Positions 7,250-14,196 of a stretch of 64,000 nt of DNA are shown in pieces. The stretch spans positions 1 to 64,000 of the forward strand of contig NZ_JADMLB010000076.1 of assembly GCF_015482765.1 (NCBI RefSeq). The letters are read 5' to 3'. Position 1 is the stretch's first letter. Every line of letters starts with the position of its first letter. Both the position numbers and the translations under genes were made by a program. The notes under the pieces are model-generated. The model worked only from the letters and a program-made list of their open reading frames with translations, ran no database searches and was not told the origin of the DNA. This stretch comes from Halodesulfovibrio sp. Lineage in GTDB: Bacteria; Desulfobacterota; Desulfovibrionia; Desulfovibrionales; Desulfovibrionaceae.

Positions 7250-7505
7250 ATGCGTAACAACCACTTGGGAATGCGAATATTGCTACAGGGAATTTGATTA
7301 CGAGGACGAATGCGAAGAGCATGAAAACGAGTGTCCACGCAATCCAAACTACAGCGAGATCACCGGCGATGCAGTAACACCTCTCTGCAAAGTTTGTGAA
7401 CACTGCACAAGGGAAGGGTATTACCGTCCTGATTGCAAAATAATGCACGCCACCTTGCCCGTTCGCGAATGCAGCATTTTTCAACCCGCACGAGATTTAA
7501 ACTAG
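7239..7505 (+). CDS. small zinc-finger early protein (C2H2-like plus Cys cluster)
   Basis: An 88-residue protein. Residues about 12-32 (CEYCYREFDYEDECEEHENE) give a C-x2-C ... H pattern like a C2H2 finger. A second set of Cys (CKVCEHC, C at residue 66, C at 78) can bind another metal. It overlaps the previous gene by 11 bases. It could bind nucleic acid or a host protein; the exact role is unknown. Confidence 0.6.
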   Translation: MPIECVTTTWECEYCYREFDYEDECEEHENECPRNPNYSEITGDAVTPLCKVCEHCTREGYYRPDCKIMHATLPVRECSIFQPARDLN

Positions 7506-7525
7506 ACCGCAGAGTCAAAGGAGCA

Positions 7526-7759
7526 ATGAACATGGTAGCAACAATCTTAAATCAAACTGGTCAACTAGAACTCTCCGGTCTTGCCGAACAGTTTCGCAGT
7601 AATCTTCACCACTCCCCCTACTACCTCGAAGTAGAATCTGTATCCGGCGTTCCAGTAGTAGCCCACTGCGACTGCTGCGGTCACCTGATCTGCGAAGGCG
7701 AACCACACACCAGCAACAACCACGGCGTATGGTGCACCCGCTGTATGCCGAAAGGGTAA
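7526..7759 (+). CDS. small zinc-ribbon early protein
   Basis: A 77-residue protein starting at the ATG at 7526 behind AAAGGAG. The C-terminal half has CDCCGHLICEGEPH and WCTRCMPKG, a four-Cys zinc ribbon. The N-terminal half is helical. It is the second of three successive tiny zinc-binding proteins. No specific family is recognised. Confidence 0.6.
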   Translation: MNMVATILNQTGQLELSGLAEQFRSNLHHSPYYLEVESVSGVPVVAHCDCCGHLICEGEPHTSNNHGVWCTRCMPKG

Positions 7760-7762
7760 GAC

Positions 7763-7960
7763 ATGGCTGAAAAGATAACAGCAGACTGGACACTTGAACT
7801 CAATGCTACGTGTCCACACTGCAAGGAAGAAGTGGATCTGCTCGAAGACTGTGATTTTTGGGAAGATAAGCCGAACAGCTTCGCCATCCTTCATTTGAAA
7901 AACCAAGAAGTCTACTGCCCTGAATGCGGCAAAACTTTTATCTGCGACTTTGACTACTAG
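7763..7960 (+). CDS. small zinc-ribbon early protein
   Basis: A 65-residue acidic protein with two CPxC knuckles (CPHCKEEVDLL and YCPECGKTFI) about 40 residues apart, a rubredoxin-type knuckle zinc ribbon. It starts three bases after the preceding gene ends. It is the third small zinc protein in this operon; acidity argues against simple DNA binding and for a protein partner. Confidence 0.6.
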   Translation: MAEKITADWTLELNATCPHCKEEVDLLEDCDFWEDKPNSFAILHLKNQEVYCPECGKTFICDFDY

Positions 7961-7968
7961 GAGACACC

Positions 7969-8235
7969 ATGCGGACACTACACGAACAACCACCGGGATA
8001 CATTGAGCCAATCCCGCAGCATATCCAGATCCAGATTAAGGAACTTGACCGCCTCAGTCTCACACCGGATCAGGCAAGCGAAGCTACAGGGATTCCGAAG
8101 CAGACTTTTGCTAAATGGCGGCATCAGGGAGAAGGTCCCAAGTATATTAAAATCGCCAACCGGATTTATTACCGACCACAGGCAATTATCAACTTCCTAG
8201 AGACTCACGAACAAGCAACTTTAGATCAACGCTAA
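7969..8235 (+). CDS. excisionase-like MerR/AlpA-type HTH protein
   Basis: An 88-residue protein. Residues about 28-80 have the typical layout of the small winged-helix excisionase family: LTPDQASEATGIPKQTFAKW, then GEGPKYIKI, then RIYYRPQAIINFLE. Members bend DNA at attachment sites or activate excision genes. It is the last gene of the rightward early operon, about 1 kb from the attachment sequence at 9291, and is closed by a strong terminator. No integrase for the left element is in the window; it should lie beyond the left edge. Confidence 0.7.
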   Translation: MRTLHEQPPGYIEPIPQHIQIQIKELDRLSLTPDQASEATGIPKQTFAKWRHQGEGPKYIKIANRIYYRPQAIINFLETHEQATLDQR

Positions 8236-8256
8236 TTGTACCCAACATCGGTACAT

Positions 8257-8304
8257 AGAAATACTCAGCCCCCGCATAGCAATATGCGGGGGCTGAGTAT
8301 TTCT
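8257..8304. terminator. 22-bp perfect-stem terminator
   Basis: Two perfectly complementary 22-base arms (8257-8278 and 8283-8304) around a GCAA loop, with the GC-rich core CAGCCCCCGCATA. It ends the rightward early operon and isolates the CoiA-like gene. Confidence 0.85.
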
Positions 8305-8383
8305 AACTATCACACATTGACTAAGAACTTTTATTGGATCTAACTGGTTATCTAACAAGATCACAACAAAGAGGGGTCATATA

Positions 8384-9148
8384 ATGCTTGTTGCTCTGAA
8401 CAATGGAAAACGAGTCTTCGCTAGCCAAGCTAAGCGCAAAGAACAATACCTGTGTCCTCATTGCCACAGCCAAGTTGTTCCACACCTCGGCACTAAGGTA
8501 ATTCATCACTTTAAGCATAAGCCAGGGGCAACCTGTACATATAAAAGTGAATCGATAGAACATCTCAAAGCAAAAGAAATAGTGTTCAAGGCATTAACAG
8601 CAAGAGGACTACAGGCTCAAGTTGAGGCTTATGTTAGCACCCTCAGTCCCTTCGGAAACCGCATTGCTGACATTTTAGTAACAAGTCCTAATGGGGCAAA
8701 AGTTGCCATTGAACTTCAAAAAACAAACATCACTGAAAATGACATCATAAAAAGATCAAAAGCATATGCCGATGCAAATATTAACTCGCTGTGGATCCCT
8801 TTCGCTCCACCTAAACTCAGTAAAGAATTAGCAGGAGAGAAGGGCTACTGCCATATCGAAAAGCTCTCAGCAACTCAGCTGATGCAATGGCTAGACAAGA
8901 TTCATCAGGACAGAGCTTGGATTTATGATCCCAGCTCACAAATGTTTTGGAAATACGAACTATCCCACCACCTTTTATATGTAGAATCAACAGACTTTGG
9001 GGGCGGATATTTCAAGCGATCCAAACGATGGCATGATGTAAGCTTTTATGGACCATACAAAATTAGTGACCTAAAAATTAAAAAAGCTAACTTAAAAAAA
9101 ATTCCTGCAACTGAATACCAGCTAGCTTCACTTATCCGCTCTGAATAG
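8384..9148 (+). CDS. CoiA-like nuclease-domain protein
   Basis: A 254-residue protein with a GAGGGG site. The N-terminus has a CPHC zinc knuckle and the HHFKHKPG motif of the competence protein CoiA family. Residues about 62-130 contain the restriction-endonuclease-like core: E in SIEHLKAKEIV, RIADILV (catalytic Asp) and VAIELQKT (E-x-Q). CoiA acts on DNA during uptake in competent Gram-positives; in phages such proteins are accessory nucleases of unknown target. It stands alone between two terminators, next to the attachment site, which is a typical place for cargo genes. Confidence 0.7.
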   Translation: MLVALNNGKRVFASQAKRKEQYLCPHCHSQVVPHLGTKVIHHFKHKPGATCTYKSESIEHLKAKEIVFKALTARGLQAQVEAYVSTLSPFGNRIADILVTSPNGAKVAIELQKTNITENDIIKRSKAYADANINSLWIPFAPPKLSKELAGEKGYCHIEKLSATQLMQWLDKIHQDRAWIYDPSSQMFWKYELSHHLLYVESTDFGGGYFKRSKRWHDVSFYGPYKISDLKIKKANLKKIPATEYQLASLIRSE

Positions 9149-9159
9149 GCACTAATTTC

Positions 9160-9250
9160 TACCCAAATTTTATACCCACGTTACCCAACTTTTCTACCCT
9201 GCCCACACTTCACCCACACTTTTGGGTATAAATAGGGTATAAAAAAAGGT
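9160..9250. repeat. ACCCA-rich repeats at the right end of the left element (possible integrase arm sites)
   Basis: ACCCA or CCCACACTT-type words occur about six times within 9160-9225 (for example CCCACACTT at 9202 and again at 9212), followed by two GGGTATA words in inverse orientation (9224-9242). They end about 45 bp from the att core. By position they fit arm-type integrase or excisionase sites of the left element; this is inference. Confidence 0.4.
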
Positions 9251-9290
9251 AGCTAGAAGCTTTTAATAACTTATAACTACCTGTATTTAC

Positions 9291-9335
9291 TGGAGCCAAC
9301 AATCGGAATTGAACCGACGGCCTACTGATTACGAA
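9291..9335. other. attachment site core (tRNA-Thr 3' end duplicate)
   Basis: A 45-bp stretch identical, but for two positions, to 52680-52724, which is the 3' half of the tRNA-Thr gene including the TGGA (CCA end complement). It is the junction between the two elements. The integrase at 9483 starts 148 bases away. The rest of the tRNA (5' half) is missing here, so this copy is not functional as a tRNA. Confidence 0.9.
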
Positions 9336-9385
9336 AAATTTGATGTGGCATAAAAACGTCATGAAGACTTGCAAAAGTAGCTGAA

Positions 9386-9413
9386 AAACCTCATTAAGAT
9401 GAAAATGAGGTTT
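9386..9413. terminator. hairpin between att and integrase
   Basis: AAACCTCATT and AATGAGGTTT form a ten-base stem with an eight-base loop and a short T run. It may stop transcription entering the integrase from the left element. Confidence 0.5.
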
Positions 9414-9443
9414 CTTACTTTTACCCCTGTTTATAATCAAAAG

Positions 9444-9471
9444 GTGGGACAGGGGTGGGACAAGTGGGACA
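9444..9471 (+). repeat. three GTGGGACA repeats, probable integrase arm sites (left arm)
   Basis: GTGGGACA occurs at 9444, 9455 and 9464, just before the integrase start. The same word occurs twice at the opposite end of the prophage (52591 and 52602), also 11 bp apart. Presence at both ends and nowhere obvious between fits arm-type sites bound by the N-terminal domain of this integrase. Confidence 0.6.
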
Positions 9472-9482
9472 GGGAGTAGGTC

Positions 9483-10769
9483 ATGAGTAAAAGATACCAC
9501 AGTGGCATTTCCGGTGTATTTTGCAGAGATCATAAGACGCGCAGACACGGTCGCAAAATGGACGTGTACTATATCATTCGTCTTAAAAAGAATGGCAAAG
9601 CTGTAGACGAAGCGCTCGGCTGGGCGAGTGACGGCTGGACCATTGAAGAAGCCGCCAGATACGTTGGCATCATCAAGAAGAACATGAAGAGCGGCATTGG
9701 CCCTCAGTCCTTCAAAGAGTTGCAGGCAGAAGCACAGGAAGAACGCGCGCTCCTTGCAGCTCAGCGTGCTGAAGAACGTAGAAAGAAGCGTATTACCCAT
9801 CTGAACTTCGAAGAAGCTGCCGCTCGCTTTATGGAATGGGCCCGTTACAATACAAAGCCCAAGACTCATGTTGGATACGAGCAGCATCTGCGCCTGCACA
9901 TCCTTCCGGAGCTCGGCCAAATGCCTCTTGCTGAGATTACCACACACGAGATCATGCGCCTGCGCGCCAAGCTTGAGAAGAAGAAGCCAACGCGAGGCCG
10001 TGGAAAAACTCTTGCCGCTTCGACCATTACGGGCTGCCTTGGCGTTGTGCGCGAAGTTTTCAACTACTGCATTGAGACCGAGGTTTCCGCGCAATACCCC
10101 GACACTAAACTGTTCACCGGTGAAAACCCAGTGAAGCATAAGAAGTTCGGCGCGGCCAAGATCCTTCCTAAGAAGGACAACCGCAACCTTCGCGTTTTGT
10201 ATGATGATGAAGTGGATGCTATTCTTCATGCTTCTCACGCCTGTAGCAACGATCAGTACCATATTACTATGATCGCGCTTCACACAGGCATGCGCGAGCA
10301 GGAAATTGTCTCCCTGCAGCGCGAACACCTTACTGCTATTGATAGACGAATTATCCATATTCTGGACTCCAAAAGCGGCACTCGTACTGTGAGCTTCCCG
10401 CCTGTATTAGATGAAATTATGCATATGCGAAAAGATGCAACGCGTAACTGGCTGTTTTCCGGCAATGGCGTTAACGGCCATAGAACTGCCGCCAGTGTTT
10501 CCCGCCAGTTCACACGTATTGCCGATGCCATCGGCCTAAACACAGGGATCAACGACAACCGGCTACGAGCTACGTTCCACACCCTACGCTCAACCTATGC
10601 GGTGCGTATGCTTGTCGGCGGTATGGATTTAGAAAACCTGCGCCTCCAACTGGGACACCGCGACATAGGCACCACAAGTAAAAACTATCTTCCACTTGTA
10701 GAAAGCTTCCGCGTGGAAAGCGTAGCCCGTGCGCATCAAAACGGATTTATCAAACGCCTGGATAAATAG
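9483..10769 (+). CDS. int: tyrosine-family phage integrase
   Basis: A 428-residue site-specific recombinase. Residues about 115-215 form the SAM-like core-binding domain; the C-terminal catalytic domain carries all conserved residues: Arg in HTGMREQEI, Lys in DSKSGTRTV, His-x-x-Arg in HTLRSTYA, His in LGHRDIGTT and the nucleophile Tyr in SKNYLPLV. The N-terminal part is basic and probably binds arm-type repeats. It catalyses integration at, and excision from, the tRNA-Thr gene. It lies just inside the left attachment core of the 43-kb prophage and abuts a convergent excisionase-like gene. Confidence 0.95.
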   Translation: MSKRYHSGISGVFCRDHKTRRHGRKMDVYYIIRLKKNGKAVDEALGWASDGWTIEEAARYVGIIKKNMKSGIGPQSFKELQAEAQEERALLAAQRAEERRKKRITHLNFEEAAARFMEWARYNTKPKTHVGYEQHLRLHILPELGQMPLAEITTHEIMRLRAKLEKKKPTRGRGKTLAASTITGCLGVVREVFNYCIETEVSAQYPDTKLFTGENPVKHKKFGAAKILPKKDNRNLRVLYDDEVDAILHASHACSNDQYHITMIALHTGMREQEIVSLQREHLTAIDRRIIHILDSKSGTRTVSFPPVLDEIMHMRKDATRNWLFSGNGVNGHRTAASVSRQFTRIADAIGLNTGINDNRLRATFHTLRSTYAVRMLVGGMDLENLRLQLGHRDIGTTSKNYLPLVESFRVESVARAHQNGFIKRLDK

Positions 10770-11198
10770 TTACGCAACACGCCCAAGACGCTGTTTAACG
10801 ATAACGCGCAAGCGTGGATTCGCTTCAAGGTATTCAAGAAGATACCCCACAGGATAACAAACGCCCTGCCCTATTTTGAAACGCACACGGGGGCCGGCGC
10901 CTCTGCTATCGTCAACAGAGACGTTAGACTTGGACACAAAATTCAGCACCCCGCGTCCAAGCTCTGTACGTTTAACAATTGGTGGCAACTGAAAAAACAA
11001 AGGACGCAGCACGTTCACCACAGGCGGCGTAGTGTCGAACACTTCGCCCCATAATTCCGATTCAACTACGAATTCCGGCATAGAAGGTGGTTCATTGCCT
11101 GTTATGATGGCTGCCTTGTAAATACGCATGTATTCCATCAACGTGTCGTAATAGGCCGTAACAAATTGTTCTTTAAGTCGATGATCAGTGTAATTCAC
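10770..11198 (-). CDS. putative excisionase-like DNA-binding protein
   Basis: A 142-residue protein with a GTG start behind AAGGGG. The C-terminal 60 residues fit the AlpA/excisionase fold: a helical turn, GAGPRVRFKIGQGVCYPVGY and a final LLEYLEANPR helix. The N-terminal 75 residues are not recognised. It meets the integrase tail to tail with no gap, the usual place for a directionality factor. Function is inferred from this fold and place. Confidence 0.5.
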   Translation of the reverse strand: MNYTDHRLKEQFVTAYYDTLMEYMRIYKAAIITGNEPPSMPEFVVESELWGEVFDTTPPVVNVLRPLFFQLPPIVKRTELGRGVLNFVSKSNVSVDDSRGAGPRVRFKIGQGVCYPVGYLLEYLEANPRLRVIVKQRLGRVA

Positions 11199-11243
11199 GT
11201 TACAATCCCCTTTTAAATGATACGTCTCCGCGGTTAAAAACGC

Positions 11244-11489
11244 CTACGCCACATTACGCACGCATTGCATTGACCCGCGTAATTCTTCCACTAACGAAAA
11301 GTGCTCCAGCCGTCTGGCCAGAACTGTAATCAACACTACTTCTTCACTTACGCCACTCACCTGCTTTGCTTCGTGGATCAGCTCTGAAACAGGAAGCTCA
11401 CCAAGCCGTTCAGCATAGGCAAACAAGTCTACCGTGGCAGCTGTGCCGCCAGAATCAGCGTCTGCATTCTTCATGGCACCCTCCATCAT
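11244..11489 (-). CDS. small phage protein, unknown
   Basis: An 81-residue acidic, Ala-rich protein whose ATG overlaps the TGA of the 27-residue peptide upstream, so the two are coupled. A helical middle (LPVSELIHEAKQVSGVSEEV) is all that can be said. Part of the leftward early operon. Confidence 0.55.
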   Translation of the reverse strand: MMEGAMKNADADSGGTAATVDLFAYAERLGELPVSELIHEAKQVSGVSEEVVLITVLARRLEHFSLVEELRGSMQCVRNVA

Positions 11490-11569
11490 AGGATTATGAT
11501 AAAACTAAGCGTCAGCCCCAGTACCAGCCCAAAAACAGCCCATTCAAATGGATCAAGCTGCGGGATCAT
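11486..11569 (-). CDS. 27-residue membrane peptide
   Basis: A very short frame with an excellent GGAGG site seven bases before ATG. After ten residues (MIPQLDPFEW) it is one hydrophobic helix (AVFGLVLGLTLSFIII). It overlaps the gene before it by 17 bases and the gene after it by ATGA, so it is embedded in a coupled operon. A membrane peptide of unknown role. Confidence 0.6.
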   Translation of the reverse strand: MIPQLDPFEWAVFGLVLGLTLSFIIIL

Positions 11570-11843
11570 GATCCCCACCTCCGGAAAGACGTTCCTTCAA
11601 GGCATTTCGCTCAGCTGAAGTCAAACAATCTGCGGCAAGCGCCCGCCTGTGCGCAGGCAAAACAGCCTTTCCGGATAGCTTCAGTAAATCTCTGTGGCGT
11701 TCGTCTATCTGCGCAAGCATTCGATTAATGCTGCTTATGTTCAGTTCGTCCTCTATGGTGATGCCCGCCTGCTTACACAAGATATTCACAGAATTGCGGA
11801 CACACTCGGCCTTACGCCGGATAATTACGGATGGATTAATCAT
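11553..11843 (-). CDS. small phage early protein, unknown
   Basis: A 96-residue helical, basic protein (RRKAECVRNSVNILCKQAGI, then KERLSGGGDHD). Its ATG overlaps the stop of the CII-like gene upstream (11840-11843), so it is translated in its wake. No family is recognised. Confidence 0.55.
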   Translation of the reverse strand: MINPSVIIRRKAECVRNSVNILCKQAGITIEDELNISSINRMLAQIDERHRDLLKLSGKAVLPAHRRALAADCLTSAERNALKERLSGGGDHDPAA

Positions 11844-12307
11844 GTTCCCTCCTGTATCGCCCTCATAGCGACAATTACTTCGCGATAGCGGGACAGCACA
11901 TCGTAGGACTCTCGGATAATTTTCTTGCTTTCCTGCTTATCGATCAGGCCGTCATTGGCGAGGGCTTTGTTTACTGCATTGTTTACGTCCCCCATTTCCT
12001 TTCCAATCTCACTGAGCAGCCGAAGCAACTCCAGTTCCGACAACCTCGGCACAAGCTCATGCCTACCCACACGCAACTCGTTCGTGTTGACGCGCAGCCA
12101 ATCCAGCAAAACATCGTTTCCAAGAATGGCGCACAATTGAGGAATGGAAGGCATATTCGGCCAATAGTTATCGTCATGGCTGAACACACGGCTTGTTTTG
12201 CTCACACTCCACCCCATTCCATGGCCAATGTCGTCACGGGTAAGCCCGCTTTCACCCAGCGCAAGGTCAAGCGCACTGGCGAAAGATAAATTTGCTAATG
12301 ATTTCAT
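11840..12307 (-). CDS. phage regulatory protein CII-type (putative)
   Basis: A 155-residue protein starting at the ATG at 12307 behind AAGGAG; upstream in-frame codons lack a site. The N-terminal domain (LALGESGLTRDDIGHGMGWS) is a helix-turn-helix like those of phage CII-type regulators, followed by a tetramerisation-like helical tail (NNAVNKALANDGLIDKQESK). It directly follows the Cro-like gene on the same strand, the lambdoid cro-cII order. Probably a transcription activator or repressor of early and lysogeny genes. Confidence 0.65.
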   Translation of the reverse strand: MKSLANLSFASALDLALGESGLTRDDIGHGMGWSVSKTSRVFSHDDNYWPNMPSIPQLCAILGNDVLLDWLRVNTNELRVGRHELVPRLSELELLRLLSEIGKEMGDVNNAVNKALANDGLIDKQESKKIIRESYDVLSRYREVIVAMRAIQEGT

Positions 12308-12400
12308 GGTGTATTCTGCTCCTTGTTTATTACCGTGGCACCATGCAGAACTATGCGGCATTCTAGGCAGCATATTGTGCAGAACAGGTGCGCGCTGCTT

Positions 12401-12709
12401 TTATGCAGCCTGCTCCACTGAATTTGGATCGCTGTCTTCTGCAAGCGCTCTATTCTTCGGCTTAGGTCCAGGAGCAATGTCACGGGCAGGAGGCAGCAAT
12501 ACTTCCGGAAGACCGGCAGCAAGAAGCTGTGCGTGGCGGTAGGACGAAACGTGCTTGCCATAAAGCATATTATGGACAGATCCACGGGAGACACCGATCG
12601 CCTTCCCGATATCGGTGAAGGTAATCTTTTTGCGTTTAAGGTAGATTTCGACCTTTTCAGTACGAGTCAAATCGGATATTAGTTCGGGAATCATGTTTCG
12701 TTGTTTCAT
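12401..12709 (-). CDS. Cro-like HTH regulator
   Basis: A 102-residue protein with an HTH at residues about 27-50 (ITFTDIGKAIGVSRGSVHNM). Start taken at the ATG at 12709 behind AAGGGG; a TTG one codon upstream is possible. It diverges from the repressor at 12806 across about 95 bases that contain operator-like inverted repeats. The tail is Pro/Lys rich. It is the probable lytic regulator of the right prophage. Confidence 0.7.
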   Translation of the reverse strand: MKQRNMIPELISDLTRTEKVEIYLKRKKITFTDIGKAIGVSRGSVHNMLYGKHVSSYRHAQLLAAGLPEVLLPPARDIAPGPKPKNRALAEDSDPNSVEQAA

Positions 12710-12714
12710 CAATT

Positions 12715-12782
12715 AACCCCTTGCGGTTATTTTTGTTTTCCATTTTCGTTTTTGTTGTTCCGTTATAACTTTGGTAAGCAGA
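12715..12782. promoter_or_regulatory. divergent control region with operator-like inverted repeats
   Basis: TAACCCCTTGCGGTTA (12715-12730) is an imperfect 7-base inverted repeat; a related pattern (TAAC-TTT-GGTAA) lies at 12768-12779, next to the palindrome GTTATAAC. These are candidate CI/Cro sites between the two regulators. Confidence 0.4.
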
Positions 12783-12805
12783 TTTTAAATCAAGGTCAAC
12801 TAATT

Positions 12806-13282
12806 TTGAATAAAGATAAAACTTTTTTCTCGCAGGATGAATTTGTCCAGCGCTTAAAAGCGTTCATGGACGCCACCCGCACGACAGGAAGCAACCTTGC
12901 TGATCATGCTGGAATAACTAAGCAAACCTTTTCTGGATATTTGAATAAGGGGCGTACTCCAGTTTGTTCTGTCATTGCCGAGTGGGTCGGCGAACTTAAC
13001 ATCAATTCAAATTGGCTGTTGACTGGGGTCGGCGAAATGTTTCTTGGGGAAGGAACAGAAGCTGCGGAACAAAAAAAAGACGAGTCTATTACAGACCCGA
13101 TTGCACAGCGCATGAAGGTAGCAGCTGATTCATTGGAGAAGGCTGGAGCATCTCCAGAATTGATTCAGCAGACGTTTTTTAAAATTTTAGAATTACAAAA
13201 TGAGCCACACACTCAGGCAGAAGAGACGTTGCGTACTCCGGCATTCGCGAATGATCGCGATCGGAGTATAAAACAACCATAG
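12806..13282 (+). CDS. CI-type prophage repressor
   Basis: A 158-residue protein; the TTG at 12806 is chosen because AAGGT precedes it and the upstream residues are not protein-like. Residues about 12-75 match the bacteriophage CI HTH family: FVQRLKAFMDATRTTGSNLA, GITKQTFSGYLNKGR, and INSNWLLTGVGEMFLGEG. The rest is a Glu-rich linker and helical tail; there is no Ser/Lys peptidase domain, so relief of repression probably needs the antirepressor encoded at 41582-42376. It should hold the right prophage silent. Confidence 0.75.
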   Translation: MNKDKTFFSQDEFVQRLKAFMDATRTTGSNLADHAGITKQTFSGYLNKGRTPVCSVIAEWVGELNINSNWLLTGVGEMFLGEGTEAAEQKKDESITDPIAQRMKVAADSLEKAGASPELIQQTFFKILELQNEPHTQAEETLRTPAFANDRDRSIKQP

Positions 13283-13373
13283 ACTTTAATATGTGTCCCT
13301 GCCCACGCGCCCGCTGCAAATTAGGGAGGGCTAGGTGCTGTAGGTGGAGACAGTAAAGGGGGAGGAAAGTAAT

Positions 13374-14078
13374 ATGAAACGCTTTCTTATTATTTCCTGT
13401 TTTGTAAGTTTGTTATTTATTGTTGGCTGTGGAGCTAAACCAGGCTCAAGCACGTATGACTACGCTGCACCTAATATTGAGCACATCAAAAACAAAAAAA
13501 CTATTAATATGCCTTTTGCAAAAGCATGGGACAAACTTGTTGGTCAACTCTCAGAGAGTTACTTTGTAATTAATAACATCGACAAAGAATCACGTATTAT
13601 CAATATATCTTTTTCAAGCAACAACGCAGGAAAATATATTGACTGTGGCACAAGCCACAGAACAACCACTCGATACAAAGAAGACACCCGCAGCTACACC
13701 TACCCTGTAGCTGAATCTTCCCAGTACTCTCTTGAACTTGGTGCAAACGGCTTCTACGAGGCAAAGTCTGATGTTACAAGAAATTGTAACTTAGAAGGCC
13801 GAATAAACCTTTACCTTGCACCAATCTCAAAAAACAAAACACAATATTCAGTCAATATACGCTATGTGCTTAAAAACAATGTTACACAAAGCATTAGATA
13901 TGAGCACACAAACAATCCTGCATTCATTATAGATCGTACAACACTGCAACGCACTATAACAGAAGCTTTTTCAACAAATGAAAAGTACCAACGCACCGCC
14001 CAAGAGAACGATAAATTCTTTACCTTATCATGCGGTTCAAAAGGTACACTTGAACAAAAGCTCCTTGATTTATTGTAA
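13374..14078 (+). CDS. prophage lipoprotein, unknown
   Basis: A 234-residue protein starting at the ATG at 13374 behind GGGGGAGGAAAG. It has a lipoprotein signal peptide with lipobox FIVGC (Cys about residue 19). The mature part is about 215 residues, with a beta-rich domain and four Cys. It faces the same way as the repressor and lies right behind it, so it may be made in the lysogen. Surface lipoproteins of this kind often block phage receptors (lysogenic conversion); this is inference. It ends in a strong bidirectional terminator. Confidence 0.6.
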   Translation: MKRFLIISCFVSLLFIVGCGAKPGSSTYDYAAPNIEHIKNKKTINMPFAKAWDKLVGQLSESYFVINNIDKESRIINISFSSNNAGKYIDCGTSHRTTTRYKEDTRSYTYPVAESSQYSLELGANGFYEAKSDVTRNCNLEGRINLYLAPISKNKTQYSVNIRYVLKNNVTQSIRYEHTNNPAFIIDRTTLQRTITEAFSTNEKYQRTAQENDKFFTLSCGSKGTLEQKLLDLL

Positions 14079-14146
14079 TCCATCTTCTCTATCAAGCTTA
14101 GAGATAGTCGCCTTGGTATTTTAAAGTGAATCATGTTCGTTGAACA

Positions 14147-14192
14147 TGACAATAAAAAAACCCGCTAAACAAGCGGGTTTTTTTTATTGTCA
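14147..14192. terminator. bidirectional terminator
   Basis: CCCGCT / AGCGGG stem (14161-14166, 14172-14177) flanked by an A7 run and a T8 run, extended by TGACAAT / ATTGTCA. It serves both the lipoprotein gene and the convergent subtilase gene. Confidence 0.85.
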
Positions 14193-14196
14193 TTAG

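Noticed and set aside
9210-10358. 382-residue minus-strand frame over the integrase
   Set aside because: It lies antisense to a clear tyrosine recombinase and crosses the att core; no family resemblance.
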